Part shown: positions 36,478-45,654 of the stretch, piece after piece
Layout of the letters: each line of letters starts with the position of its first letter
Position numbering within the stretch: the stretch's first letter is position 1
Source: an uncultured Rhodospirillaceae bacterium
Lineage (GTDB): Bacteria > Pseudomonadota > Alphaproteobacteria > Azospirillales > Azospirillaceae
Direction of reading: 5' to 3'
Assembly: GCA_937927415.1 (NCBI GenBank)
Contig: CALBDS010000004.1
Coordinates: 1 to 64,000 of the forward strand
Length of the DNA: 64,000 nucleotides
Program-made: the position numbers and the translations under genes
The notes under the pieces: generated by a model
Told to the model about the DNA's origin: nothing
Databases searched by the model: none
The model's input: the letters and a program-made list of their open reading frames with translations, nothing else

Positions 36478-37542
36478 ATGATCCCCGCCGGCATCGCCAC
36501 CGCATCCGACTACGAGGCTCCGGCGCGGGACCGGATGGGGGAGAATGCCTGGGCCTACATCGCCGGCGGGGCGGGCGACGAACGCACCCTGCGCCGCAAC
36601 GCCGAGGCGTTCGACGCCCTGCCCCTCATCAACCGCGCCCTGCCGGCGGCGGCGGATGTGGACACCCGCGTCACCCTGTTCGGCCGGACCCTGCCCCACC
36701 CGATCCTGCTGGCGCCTGCCGCCCTGCACACCCTGGTCCACCCGGACGGCGAGGCCGCCACCGTGCTGGGCGCCGGGGCGCTGGGGGCCGCGGCGGTCAT
36801 CAGCACCCAGGCCGGGCGCACGCTGGAGGACATCGCCGCCCACGCCGCCGCCCCGCTGTGGTTCCAGCTCTACATCCACGCCGACCGCGGCTTCACCGCC
36901 CGGCTGGTGCAACGGGCGGAGGCGGCGGGATACGGCGCGCTGGTGGTGACGGTGGATGCGCCGGTGTCCCTGCGCCCCCGCGAACAGCGGGCCGGGTTCC
37001 GCCCGCCGCCGGGGGTGGAGGCGGTGAACCTGCGCGGCGAGCCGCCCGCCCCCGCCTTTTCCGACGAGCGCGAGGCGCTGCGCCACCTGCTGTCCGTCGC
37101 CGCGCGGTGGGAGGACATCGCGTGGCTGAAATCCATCACCCGCCTGCCGGTGCTGGTGAAGGGGGTGATGCACCCCGACGACGCCGAACGGGCCATCGCC
37201 CATGGGGTGGATGGGATCGTGGTATCGAACCACGGCGGCCGGGTGCTGGACGGCGTGCCCGCCACCATCGAGGTGCTGCCGGCCGTCGCGGCACGGGTGG
37301 CCGGGCGCGTGCCACTGCTGCTGGACGGCGGCATCCGCCGCGGCACCGACGTGCTGAAGGCGCTGGCGCTGGGAGCGTCGGCGGTGATGGTCGGGCGGCC
37401 GTATCTTTACGCCCTGGCGGTGGGGGGTGCTGTGGGGGTCGCCCACCTGCTGAAGATCCTGCGCACCGAATTGGACATTGCCATGGTGCTGACGGGGTGT
37501 CCGGCCGTGACGGATGTTTCGGCGGATGTGATCTGGCGTTGA
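36478..37542 (+). CDS. FMN-dependent alpha-hydroxy-acid oxidase/dehydrogenase
   Basis: A 354-residue TIM-barrel flavoenzyme of the lactate/glycolate oxidase family, oxidising L-2-hydroxy acids. Visible features are the LLAPAALHTLVHPDGE segment, WFQLYIHADR, the FMN and catalytic motif VSNHGGR (active-site His-Gly-Gly-Arg), and the phosphate-binding LDGGIRRGTDVLKALALGA and GRPYLYAL segments. Substrate cannot be told. It starts 40 bp after the DUF2339 gene and ends at the double-hairpin repeat (copy C). Confidence 0.9.
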   Translation: MIPAGIATASDYEAPARDRMGENAWAYIAGGAGDERTLRRNAEAFDALPLINRALPAAADVDTRVTLFGRTLPHPILLAPAALHTLVHPDGEAATVLGAGALGAAAVISTQAGRTLEDIAAHAAAPLWFQLYIHADRGFTARLVQRAEAAGYGALVVTVDAPVSLRPREQRAGFRPPPGVEAVNLRGEPPAPAFSDEREALRHLLSVAARWEDIAWLKSITRLPVLVKGVMHPDDAERAIAHGVDGIVVSNHGGRVLDGVPATIEVLPAVAARVAGRVPLLLDGGIRRGTDVLKALALGASAVMVGRPYLYALAVGGAVGVAHLLKILRTELDIAMVLTGCPAVTDVSADVIWR

Positions 37543-37552
37543 GGGGGCGTGC

Positions 37553-37614
37553 GGCGAAGGGGCTGCCCGCCCCTTCGGACTTCCCCGGCCAAGGGCGGAA
37601 GCCCTTGGATCCCG
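37553..37614. repeat. Double-hairpin intergenic repeat, copy C
   Basis: Stems 37555-37563 with 37569-37577 (9 bp) and 37589-37596 with 37601-37608 (8 bp), linked by GACTTCCCCGG. It lies between the convergent oxidase and GNAT genes and is a near copy, in inverted orientation, of 31741-31805. Confidence 0.65.
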
Positions 37615-37615
37615 T

Positions 37616-38065
37616 TTATGGCGTCTTCATTTCGTAGACGTTCCAGCCGGCTTTGGACGCCACCCGGTCGTACAGGGTGCGGGCGCGGTAATTGTCGTCG
37701 GCGGTGATCCAGCGGACCAGCGGCCAGCCGCGGTCACGGGCCAGATCCGCAACCGCGGACAGCAGCGCCTCGCCCACCCGGCCGCCGCGCACCTCCGGGT
37801 CAACGAACAGGTCGTTGAGGAAGCCGATGTCGGCGGCGCGGATCGGCGACGGGGTGGCGCACACATGGGCCAGACCCACCGGAACACCGTCGCGGAGCGC
37901 CACCAGACATTCCATCGGGTGGGCCGGGTCGGACAGCCAGCCCCACAGCCGGTCCAGGACGGCTTCGTCCGGCGGGTTTTTATAGAAGGCGCGGTAGCCG
38001 TGATAGAGCCGGCGCCACGCCGTCTCGTGCTCGGGGACCAGAGGGACGACGGTGACGGTGCTCAT
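37616..38065 (-). CDS. GNAT family N-acetyltransferase
   Basis: A 149-residue single GNAT domain acetyl-CoA transferase. Motif A is near residues 92-105 (LFVDPEVRGGRVGEALLSAV, of which the R-x-x-G-x-G/A pyrophosphate loop is RGGRVG), and motif B includes NYRARTLYDRV. Acceptor unknown. Its start codon overlaps the stop of the upstream HExxH gene (ATGA), so the two are translationally coupled and probably function together. Confidence 0.9.
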   Translation of the reverse strand: MSTVTVVPLVPEHETAWRRLYHGYRAFYKNPPDEAVLDRLWGWLSDPAHPMECLVALRDGVPVGLAHVCATPSPIRAADIGFLNDLFVDPEVRGGRVGEALLSAVADLARDRGWPLVRWITADDNYRARTLYDRVASKAGWNVYEMKTP

Positions 38066-38724
38066 GACACGACCTCGCGGCGGCGGTTGGCGGCAAAGGC
38101 ATCGGCCCAGGCGCGGGCGGTGGCCGGGCGGCCCTGCGCGTCGATCAGGCCGCTGGCGTGCAGATCATGCACATGGCCGGCGAAATAGGTGGCGGTGCCG
38201 GGACGCTCCCACGCCTCCATCCAGTTCTGTTCCAGGAACGCCAGGATCGCCGGATGGCCCAACTCCGCTTCCCACAGGATGCCGAGCAGGGAGGTCTGCG
38301 CCTCCTCCTTCATGCATTCCTCGAAGCTCAGGCGCTGCTGGGCGCGGGCGTCCTTGCGCCGGGTGGTTTCCGGGCCGGGGCCGAGGCCGAAATCCAGCAG
38401 GTGGCGGCGCTCCGGCGCGGCGCACAGCCAATGGGCCACCTCGTGCACGATGACCGTCGCCTCCACCACCGTGCGGATCACCGACCCGTCCCACATGAAG
38501 GAGGCCGACGGTTCCTCGTCCAGCGTGCCGATGCCGTGGGCGTGGGCCAGATCCACCCCGTCGGCACGCTGGGCCGGTGTGTCCACCCCATCCGTCACCG
38601 GCCAGGTGGCGGCGATGCGGCGGAACGCGGCCAGGGCCACGGCATCGCCCGCCGCGTCCAGATGGCGGGTGAAGCAGGCGATGGCCTGGGGCAGGGTGTC
38701 GGCGGGAATGGGGGTCAGGATCAT
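38062..38724 (-). CDS. EpmC-like (YfcM, elongation factor P hydroxylase family) HExxH protein
   Basis: A 220-residue protein with the metal motif HEVAHW (His94, Glu95, His98) followed by PERRHLLDFG. That combination, HE-x-x-HW then R-x-x-DFG, is the core of EpmC/YfcM, which hydroxylates the modified lysine of elongation factor P in gammaproteobacteria. The downstream EECMKEEAQTSLLGILWEAELG aligns loosely with the EpmC helix carrying the remaining conserved acidic residues. EpmC function here is an inference; a different iron or zinc enzyme is possible. Coupled by ATGA overlap to the GNAT gene. Start taken at the Met of MILTPIPAD. Confidence 0.55.
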   Translation of the reverse strand: MILTPIPADTLPQAIACFTRHLDAAGDAVALAAFRRIAATWPVTDGVDTPAQRADGVDLAHAHGIGTLDEEPSASFMWDGSVIRTVVEATVIVHEVAHWLCAAPERRHLLDFGLGPGPETTRRKDARAQQRLSFEECMKEEAQTSLLGILWEAELGHPAILAFLEQNWMEAWERPGTATYFAGHVHDLHASGLIDAQGRPATARAWADAFAANRRREVVS

Positions 38725-39071
38725 GAGAATGGAAACCGGAACGGGGACGAAGCGACGGCCCCTATCTGCCCCCAACCCTTCCCGATTCGCAAGGGCTGCG
38801 GGCCGGTTTGTCCCCTTTTGCCGTGATGCACCGCGAAAACACCGAAAATGCCGTTTTTCCCGCTGTGCAGCGGAATAATCGGCAAGACACCGGCGTTCAT
38901 GCGTCGTGGCCGTGTTGCACCCCATGATCCCCCCATGATCCATGGATGATCCGTGCACCCACCCCACGCTCTCTCGTGAGGCCTTTTGCCCATGCTTCAA
39001 AGGCATGTTATAGCCCGTCGTACCATCGCGGCTGACCGGGGCCGCGGGGTGCCGTTTGGCGGAATCCGGCA
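38725..39071. other. Intergenic gap upstream of the GT2 gene
   Basis: Divergent promoter region between the HExxH gene and the glycosyltransferase. It contains short direct repeats of CCATGATCC near 38920-38945 but no clear promoter, terminator, RNA gene or coding sequence. Confidence 0.5.
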
Positions 39072-40172
39072 ATGAACGACATGACCTCTCGGCGGCCGAT
39101 GCCCATGACCCAATTCCGTGAACGCCCCTTTTCGGCTGTGCCGGACATGCCCCGTTCCCACCGGGGCGCCCAGGCGCTGCTGTCGGTGGTGATCCCCTTC
39201 TACAACGAAGGCCCCAACGTGGACTCCCTCTTCGCCCGGCTGATCCCGGTGCTGGAGACGCTGGACATGGATTGGGAGGTGGTGTGCGTCAACGACGGCA
39301 GCCGCGACGACACCGTGCCGCGGCTGGTCGCCGTCAACGCCCGCGAACCGCGGGTCAGGGTGGTGGAACTGTCGCGCAACTTCGGCAAGGAACTGGCGCT
39401 GTCGGCGGGACTGGCCTATGCCTCGGGCGATGCGGTGGTGCCGATGGACGCCGACCTGCAGCACCCGCCCGAACTGTTGCCCGCCTTCATCGCCAAATGG
39501 CGCGAAGGCTATGACGTGGTGGCCGCCGCCCGCCACGCCCGCGTCGGCCAGAGCCTGGCCCACCGGGTCTTTGCCCGCAGCTTCTACTGGATCTTCGACA
39601 ACCTGTCGGAAATCAAGCTGCCGCGCGAGGTGGGGGATTTCCGCCTGATGGACCGGCGGGTGGTGGATGTCATCAACCGCATGCCCGAACGCACCCGTTT
39701 CATGAAGGGCATCTTCGCCTGGGTCGGGTTCCGCCAGATCACCATCCCCTATGAACAGGGAGAACGGGCCGGCGGCGAGACGAAATGGGGCTTTTTCAAG
39801 CTGCTGCGGCTGTCGCTGGACGGGCTGACCGCCTTTTCCACCTTCCCCTTGCGGGTGTGGAGCATCATCGGGATGGCGGTGTCGGGCTTCGCCTTCCTCT
39901 ACATCGTCACCCGGCTGCTGCGCACCTTGATCTTTGGGGTGGATGTGCCGGGGTATGAATCCCTGATCGTGTCGGTGCTGTTCATGGGCGGGGTCCAGCT
40001 CATCACCCTGGGCGTCATCGGCGATTACCTGGGCCGCGTGTTCAACGAAGTGAAGGGCCGCCCCCTGTTCGTGGTGCGGGAAACCTATGGCTTCGGCCGG
40101 GCACCGGATCCCACCGCGGTATCCGGCGATCTGGCCGACCTGTCCCCGCCGCGCAAGGATGACGCCCCGTGA
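39072..40172 (+). CDS. Membrane GT2 polyprenyl-phosphate sugar transferase
   Basis: A 366-residue family 2 glycosyltransferase of the GtrB/ArnC/DPM1 type that moves a sugar or aminosugar from a nucleotide donor to undecaprenyl phosphate. The N-terminal catalytic domain has SVVIPFYNEGPNV, the DGSRDDT metal-near motif and PMDADLQHPPE with the DAD acidic triad. Two C-terminal membrane helices (about 255-278 and 295-320) anchor it. The first about 35 residues are an unusual extension. It overlaps the ArnT-like gene by 4 bp. Confidence 0.9.
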   Translation: MNDMTSRRPMPMTQFRERPFSAVPDMPRSHRGAQALLSVVIPFYNEGPNVDSLFARLIPVLETLDMDWEVVCVNDGSRDDTVPRLVAVNAREPRVRVVELSRNFGKELALSAGLAYASGDAVVPMDADLQHPPELLPAFIAKWREGYDVVAAARHARVGQSLAHRVFARSFYWIFDNLSEIKLPREVGDFRLMDRRVVDVINRMPERTRFMKGIFAWVGFRQITIPYEQGERAGGETKWGFFKLLRLSLDGLTAFSTFPLRVWSIIGMAVSGFAFLYIVTRLLRTLIFGVDVPGYESLIVSVLFMGGVQLITLGVIGDYLGRVFNEVKGRPLFVVRETYGFGRAPDPTAVSGDLADLSPPRKDDAP

Positions 40173-41899
40173 CCTCTCAGCCGACCGTCTTTCGCGCGGA
40201 AACGACCCGCCTGCCGGCCACCTCCACCGTCACCATCCCGTGGGACGGGCTGGCCCGGCTGCTGCTGTTCGGGTTGCTGGTGCTGGCGCTGCTGACCTTC
40301 CGCGATTACAGCATCAGCATCGACGAAGAGGTGCAGCACATCTACGGCAAGAAGCTGCTGGCCTATTACCTCAGCGGCTTCACCGACACATCCGCCTTCG
40401 TCTTCAAGGATCTGTTCTATTACGGCGGGCTGTTCGACCTGACCGTCGCCTCGCTGCTGCCCATCTCGCCGTTCAGCGAATACGACACCCGGCATCTTCT
40501 GTGCGCGCTGGTGGGGGTTCTGGGCATCGGCGGCACATGGCGGCTGGCGCGGCTGATGGCCGGGCCGCGGGCGGGCTTCATCGCCGCCGCCCTGCTGGCG
40601 CTGTCGGGCGTCTATTACGGCGCCATGTTCAACAACACCAAGGACGTGCCCTTTGCCGCCGGGACGGTGTGGTCGCTGTATTTCGCCACCCGCATCCTGG
40701 ACCAATTGCCGCGCCCGCGCCTGTCGGCGGTGCTGAAATTCGGGCTGGTGTTCGGCATGACGCTGGCGATCCGCGTCGGCGGGGTGCTGGTGGCCGGGTA
40801 TCTGGGGCTGGCGCTGCTGGCCGCCTGGGCGGTGGTGTGGCGCAACGAGGGGCGCACCCGCGCCCTGACCGACGCCCGGCGGGGCATCGTGGCGCTGCTG
40901 CCGTCGGTCCCGGTAGCTCTGGTGGTGATGGCGCTGTTCTGGCCGTGGGTGGTGCAGGAACCGGGCAACATCCTGAAGGCGGTGCAGACCTTCTCCCACT
41001 TCCCCCTCAACATCGAAACCCTGTTCAACGGCCAGTTGGTCCAGGCCAAAAGCCCGCCGGCCCTGTACCTGCCGGTCTATCTGCTCATCAAACTGCCCGA
41101 GGTGGTGCTGTCCGGCCTGCTGATCGCCATCGGGCTGGGGGTGTCGTGGCTGGTGTGGCGCCCGTCCTATTATCAGTGCGGCTGGCAGATGACGGTGCGC
41201 AAGCTGCCCACCCTGCTGGCGGCACTGCTGCCCATCATCCTGTTCATGATCATGCGGCCCACCGTCTACAACGGTGTCCGCCATTTCCTGTTCACCGTGC
41301 CGCCGCTGGTGGTGTTCGCGGCCATCGGGCTGGACGGCGCGTGGCGGCTGGCCGAACGCAGCGGCCCGCGGCTGGCCCAGGCCTTCACCGCCGCCGCCGT
41401 CGGGATCGGCGTGCTGGGCACCTGGCACCTCAGCACCATGCACCCCAACGAATACGTCTATTTCAACAGTCTGGTCGGCGGCACCCGCGGGGCCGAAGGC
41501 CGGTTCGAACTGGATTACTGGGGCAATTCGGTGCTGGAGGCGGTCAAACAGCTCGAATCCTTCATCGAGCTGGAAAACGGCGGCCACCCGCCCGACCGCA
41601 CCTATACCCTGGTGGTGTGCGGCAACGCGCTGGCGGCGCGCTATGAACTGCCGCCGTGGCTGAAGCTGGTAAACGGCATCGAACCGCTGTGGCGGGAGGC
41701 CGATTTCTTCATCGCCTTCACCCAGGACCGCATCTGTCCCACGCTGCTGGACGGCCATCCCATCCTGGAGGTGACCGCCAACGACGTGCCCCTGACCATC
41801 GTCCGCGACCGCCGGCCCAAGGAACCGGAGCCGGATCAGGATCAGAACCAGGATCAAAATCAGGACCGGCCCGCCCCCCAGGACCAGCCGCAACGCTGA
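40169..41899 (+). CDS. ArnT/GT39-like membrane glycosyltransferase
   Basis: A 576-residue polytopic protein (about 11-12 hydrophobic segments), probably a lipid-linked-sugar dependent transferase of the GT-C fold. The first periplasmic loop has the acidic pair in SISIDEEVQHIYG, the usual catalytic position. A hydrophilic C-terminal domain (about 440-576) ends in a Gln/Asp-rich tail with repeated DQ/NQ units. GTG start inside the stop of the upstream GT2 gene: the pair should load a sugar on a lipid and transfer it to an envelope acceptor. Acceptor unknown. Confidence 0.82.
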   Translation: MTSQPTVFRAETTRLPATSTVTIPWDGLARLLLFGLLVLALLTFRDYSISIDEEVQHIYGKKLLAYYLSGFTDTSAFVFKDLFYYGGLFDLTVASLLPISPFSEYDTRHLLCALVGVLGIGGTWRLARLMAGPRAGFIAAALLALSGVYYGAMFNNTKDVPFAAGTVWSLYFATRILDQLPRPRLSAVLKFGLVFGMTLAIRVGGVLVAGYLGLALLAAWAVVWRNEGRTRALTDARRGIVALLPSVPVALVVMALFWPWVVQEPGNILKAVQTFSHFPLNIETLFNGQLVQAKSPPALYLPVYLLIKLPEVVLSGLLIAIGLGVSWLVWRPSYYQCGWQMTVRKLPTLLAALLPIILFMIMRPTVYNGVRHFLFTVPPLVVFAAIGLDGAWRLAERSGPRLAQAFTAAAVGIGVLGTWHLSTMHPNEYVYFNSLVGGTRGAEGRFELDYWGNSVLEAVKQLESFIELENGGHPPDRTYTLVVCGNALAARYELPPWLKLVNGIEPLWREADFFIAFTQDRICPTLLDGHPILEVTANDVPLTIVRDRRPKEPEPDQDQNQDQNQDRPAPQDQPQR

Positions 41900-42027
41900 C
41901 GCCGACCGGCCATTCGCCCGCCACCCCGGCCCGGCCGCGCAACAGCCCTTCAAATGCGCGGCCATCGCCATTATGGTGTCGGGCCAGGGCGGGCAGACCT
42001 GCCCGGCTTCCAGCCCACGAAGGCACG

Positions 42028-43248
42028 ATGTCCGCGATGACCAGACCCAACAGCTTCCGCACCGGCCCCGACGACAACGGCCATTTCGGCATCTACGGCG
42101 GCCGGTTCGTCGCCGAAACCCTGATGCCCCTGATCCTTGAGGTGGAAAAGGCGTACAACGCCGCCAAGGACGATCCGGGGTTCGAGGCCGATTTCCGCGA
42201 GCGTCTGGTCAATTACGTCGGGCGCCCCAACCCGCTCTATTACGCCGAACAGCTCACGAAAAAGCTGGGCGGCGCCAAGATCTACTTCAAGCGGGAAGAG
42301 CTGAACCACACCGGCGCCCACAAGATCAACAACTGCATCGGCCAGATCCTGCTGGCCCGTCGCATGGGCAAGCGCCGCATCATCGCCGAAACCGGCGCCG
42401 GGCAGCATGGGGTGGCCACCGCCACCGTCTGCGCCCTCTACAACATGCCCTGCACCATCTACATGGGCGAGGTGGACATCGCCCGCCAGCAGCCCAACGT
42501 GTTCCGCATGCGCCTGCTGGGGGCCGAGGTGCGCTCCGTCACCTCCGGCTCCAAGACGCTGAAGGACGCGATGAACGAGGCGCTGCGGGACTGGGTGTCC
42601 AATGTGGACGACACCTATTACCTGATCGGCACCGCCGCCGGCCCGCACCCCTATCCCACCATGGTCCGCGACTTCCAGTCGGTGATCGGCAACGAGATCC
42701 GCGAGCAGATGCAGGCGGCGGAAGGCCGGCTGCCGGATTCGCTGGTGGCCTGCGTCGGCGGCGGCTCCAACGCCATCGGCACCTTCCATCCCTTCCTCGA
42801 CGACCCGTCCGTGGCCCTGATCGGGGTGGAAGCCGCCGGTCATGGGATCAAAACGGGCCTGCACGCCGCCTCGCTCACCGGCGGACGGCCCGGCGTCCTG
42901 CACGGCAACCGCACCTACCTGCTCCAGGACGACGACGGCCAGATCACCGAGGCGCATTCCATCTCCGCCGGTCTGGATTACCCCGGCATCGGGCCGGAAC
43001 ACTCGTGGCTCTACGACCAGAAGCGGGTGGAATACGTCTCCATCACCGACACGGAAGCTCTGGAAGCCTTCCAGACCTGTGCCAAGGTGGAGGGGATCAT
43101 CCCGGCGCTGGAATCGTCCCACGCGCTGGCGGAGATCATCAAGCGCGCCCCCACCCTTCCCGCCGACCACCTGATGGTGCTGTGCCTGTCGGGCCGCGGG
43201 GACAAGGACATCTTCACCGTCGCCGAACATCTGGGAGTCACGCTGTGA
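42028..43248 (+). CDS. trpB: Tryptophan synthase beta chain
   Basis: PLP enzyme of 406 residues condensing indole with serine. The Schiff-base lysine is Lys99 in NHTGAHKINN; the phosphate-binding GGGSNAIG loop and the ETGAGQHG segment are intact. GAAGG lies 4 bp before the ATG at 42028; a Met at 42037 is also possible. Its stop overlaps the trpA GTG start. It heads a run trpB-trpA-GNAT-accD-folC. Confidence 0.98.
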   Translation: MSAMTRPNSFRTGPDDNGHFGIYGGRFVAETLMPLILEVEKAYNAAKDDPGFEADFRERLVNYVGRPNPLYYAEQLTKKLGGAKIYFKREELNHTGAHKINNCIGQILLARRMGKRRIIAETGAGQHGVATATVCALYNMPCTIYMGEVDIARQQPNVFRMRLLGAEVRSVTSGSKTLKDAMNEALRDWVSNVDDTYYLIGTAAGPHPYPTMVRDFQSVIGNEIREQMQAAEGRLPDSLVACVGGGSNAIGTFHPFLDDPSVALIGVEAAGHGIKTGLHAASLTGGRPGVLHGNRTYLLQDDDGQITEAHSISAGLDYPGIGPEHSWLYDQKRVEYVSITDTEALEAFQTCAKVEGIIPALESSHALAEIIKRAPTLPADHLMVLCLSGRGDKDIFTVAEHLGVTL

Positions 43249-44087
43249 GCGCCGTTTCCACCCAGGACCGCATCGCCCGCCGCTTCGCAGCCCTTCGGGA
43301 CGAGGGGCGCGCCGGTCTGGTCACCTTCATCACCGCCGGCGACCCGGATCATGAAACCTCCGCCGCCCTGCTGGCCGGGCTGGCCGACTCCGGCGCCGAC
43401 CTGATCGAACTGGGGATGCCCTTCACCGACCCCATGGCCGACGGCCCGGCGATCCAGGCATCCAGCCTGCGCGCGCTGAACAACGGCGCCCGCATGACCC
43501 GCACGCTGGATCTGGTGCGCGGCTTCCGGACCCGCGACGCCGACACCCCGATCATCCTGATGGGCTATTACAACCCCATCTACGCCTATGGCGTCGATCG
43601 CTTCCTGGCCGATGCCAAGGCGGCGGGGGTGGACGGGCTGATCGTCGTCGATCTGCCGCCGGAAGAGGATGGCGAGTTGTGCCTGCCGGCGCTGAAGGCC
43701 GGGGTGGCCTTCATCCGGCTGGCGACCCCGACCACCGACGACGCGCGGCTGCCGGCGGTGCTGGCCAACACCTCGGGCTTCGTCTACTACGTGTCGATTG
43801 CCGGGATCACCGGCACCGCATCGGCCGACAACGCCCGGGTGGCCGACGCGGTGGCGCGGCTGAAGCGGCACACCGCCCTGCCGGTCGCCGTCGGCTTCGG
43901 CATCAAGACCCCGGTCCAGGCGGCGGAGGTGGCCCGCGTGGCCGACGCCGCCGTGGTGGGATCGGCCATCGTCACCCGCATCGCCGACAATCTGGACGAG
44001 GACGGCACGCCCCGCCCCGGTCTGGTGGACGATGTGATGGTGTTCGTCCGCGACCTCGCCGCCGGTGTGCGCGGCGCGCGGGTCTGA
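43245..44087 (+). CDS. trpA: Tryptophan synthase alpha chain
   Basis: TIM-barrel subunit of 280 residues that cleaves indole-3-glycerol phosphate and passes indole to TrpB. Catalytic Glu55 (LIELGMPF) and Asp66 (DPMADGP) are present, as are the GYYNPI and GFGIKTP phosphate-binding loops. GTG start overlapping trpB (GTGA), so strict translational coupling for the alpha2beta2 complex is expected. Confidence 0.98.
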   Translation: MSAVSTQDRIARRFAALRDEGRAGLVTFITAGDPDHETSAALLAGLADSGADLIELGMPFTDPMADGPAIQASSLRALNNGARMTRTLDLVRGFRTRDADTPIILMGYYNPIYAYGVDRFLADAKAAGVDGLIVVDLPPEEDGELCLPALKAGVAFIRLATPTTDDARLPAVLANTSGFVYYVSIAGITGTASADNARVADAVARLKRHTALPVAVGFGIKTPVQAAEVARVADAAVVGSAIVTRIADNLDEDGTPRPGLVDDVMVFVRDLAAGVRGARV

Positions 44088-44094
44088 CCCGCCG

Positions 44095-44625
44095 ATGCTG
44101 TCCTCCCCCCGTCTGGTCCTGCGCCCGGTGGAGCCGGCCGATGCCGGCCCGCTGACGGCGCTGCTGGCGGGGGACTCGGACGGCATCGCCATGACCGCCA
44201 ACATCCCCGATCCGGCGACGGAAGAGGGAACGCGGGCCTGGATCACCCGGTTGCGGGAAAACGGCAGCCCCACCTGGAGCGCCTGGACCGTCGTGGAACG
44301 GCGCACCGGGCGGCCCGTGGGCGTGGTCGGGTCGGTGGATGCCGACTCGCCGGCTGACACGTGGCCCGAAATCGGCTATTGGATCGGTCTGGCCCATCGC
44401 TACCAGGGTTTCGGTGGCGAGGCGGTGGCGGCCCTGTTGACGCATCTGGCGGAAACCGGCGCCGGCGGCGCGGTGGCCGAGGTGTTTCCGGACAACGCGG
44501 CCTCTCTGGCGCTGCTGCGGCGGCTGGGGTTCCGCGATTCCGGCGTTGTCGAACGCGATCTGCCGCTGCGCGGGGGCTTGCGCCGCCTGCTGCGGCTTGT
44601 CATTGATGGCCCGCCGTTCCGGTGA
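44095..44625 (+). CDS. GNAT acetyltransferase, RimJ/RimL-like
   Basis: A 176-residue GNAT protein of the RimJ/RimL type (start LSSPRLVLRPVEPADA; motif A HRYQGFGGEAVAALL; motif B near NAASLALLRRLGFRD). Such proteins acetylate protein N-termini or small molecules; substrate unknown. It sits 7 bp after trpA and 61 bp before accD, an insertion in the commoner trpA-accD arrangement, and is likely co-transcribed. Confidence 0.88.
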   Translation: MLSSPRLVLRPVEPADAGPLTALLAGDSDGIAMTANIPDPATEEGTRAWITRLRENGSPTWSAWTVVERRTGRPVGVVGSVDADSPADTWPEIGYWIGLAHRYQGFGGEAVAALLTHLAETGAGGAVAEVFPDNAASLALLRRLGFRDSGVVERDLPLRGGLRRLLRLVIDGPPFR

Positions 44626-44686
44626 CTGTTCCCGTGACCGCGCCGGCGGCCTTCCTGTTTCGGTCTTCAAGCCCTTTGGACCTGCG

Positions 44687-45646
44687 ATGAACTGGCTCAC
44701 CAACTACGTCCGCCCCAAGATCCGCGCGCTGGTCGCCCGCAAGGAGGTTCCCGACAACCTCTGGCACAAGTGCCCCAATTGCGAGGCGATGCTGTTCCAC
44801 CGCGACCTTGAGGATAACCTCTCGGTGTGCCACCACTGCGGCTTCCACATGCGGCTCGATCCGGTGAAGCGGCTGGGGATGCTGTTCGACGACGGCGAAT
44901 TCCATGGGATCGAGGTGCCCAAGCCGCTGGCCGATCCGCTGAAGTTCCGCGACCAGAAACGCTACACCGACCGCATGAAAGAGGCGCAGGGCAAGACCGG
45001 GCGCCAGGATGCGGTCATGGCCGCCCATGGCACCATGGGCGGGCTGCCGGTGGTGGCCGCGGCCTTCGACTTCGGCTTCATGGGCGGGTCCATGGGCATG
45101 GGTGTCGGCAACGGGCTGGTGGCGGCGGCGGAACAGGCGGTGGCCCGCCGGGCGCCGCTGGTGGTCATCCCCGCGTCGGGCGGTGCCCGCATGCAGGAAG
45201 GCATCCTGTCGCTGATGCAGATGCCGCGCAGCACCGTCGCGGTGGAAATGGTCAAGGAAGCCGGCCTGCCCTATATCGTCGTGCTGACCGACCCGACGAC
45301 CGGCGGCGTCACCGCGTCGTTCGCCATGCTGGGCGACATCCACATCGCGGAAAAGGGCGCGCAGATCGGCTTTGCCGGTGCCCGCGTCATCGAAAGCACC
45401 ATCCGCGAAACCCTGCCGGAAGGCTTCCAGCGGTCGGAATACCTGCTGGACCACGGGATGGTGGACATGGTGGTCCACCGCAAGGATCTGCGCGACACGC
45501 TGATCCGCGTCATCAGCCTGCTGATGCAGCCGCGCACCATCGATGCCGCCCCGGCGGCCGACATCCCCAGCATCACGGTGGAAGACGCCCCCGCCGCCAC
45601 CCCGGACGTCCCCGCGGCGGCGGCGCCCGTACCGGAAAAGGCCTGA
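44687..45646 (+). CDS. accD: Acetyl-CoA carboxylase carboxyltransferase beta subunit
   Basis: A 319-residue carboxyltransferase subunit for malonyl-CoA synthesis (fatty acids). The N-terminal zinc finger is C29-x2-C32-x15-C48-x2-C51. The crotonase-fold domain includes FGFMGGSMG and the SGGARMQEG motif. An Ala/Pro-rich C-terminal tail of about 30 residues is dispensable-looking. It is followed 8 bp later by folC, the classical trpA-accD-folC neighbourhood. Confidence 0.98.
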   Translation: MNWLTNYVRPKIRALVARKEVPDNLWHKCPNCEAMLFHRDLEDNLSVCHHCGFHMRLDPVKRLGMLFDDGEFHGIEVPKPLADPLKFRDQKRYTDRMKEAQGKTGRQDAVMAAHGTMGGLPVVAAAFDFGFMGGSMGMGVGNGLVAAAEQAVARRAPLVVIPASGGARMQEGILSLMQMPRSTVAVEMVKEAGLPYIVVLTDPTTGGVTASFAMLGDIHIAEKGAQIGFAGARVIESTIRETLPEGFQRSEYLLDHGMVDMVVHRKDLRDTLIRVISLLMQPRTIDAAPAADIPSITVEDAPAATPDVPAAAAPVPEKA

Positions 45647-45654
45647 TACCGCCC

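Noticed and set aside
33699..36500. Long minus-strand open frame antisense to the DUF2339 gene (933 codons)
   Set aside because: Gln/His/Arg/Pro-rich translation without domains, typical of an antisense shadow of a GC-rich membrane protein gene.
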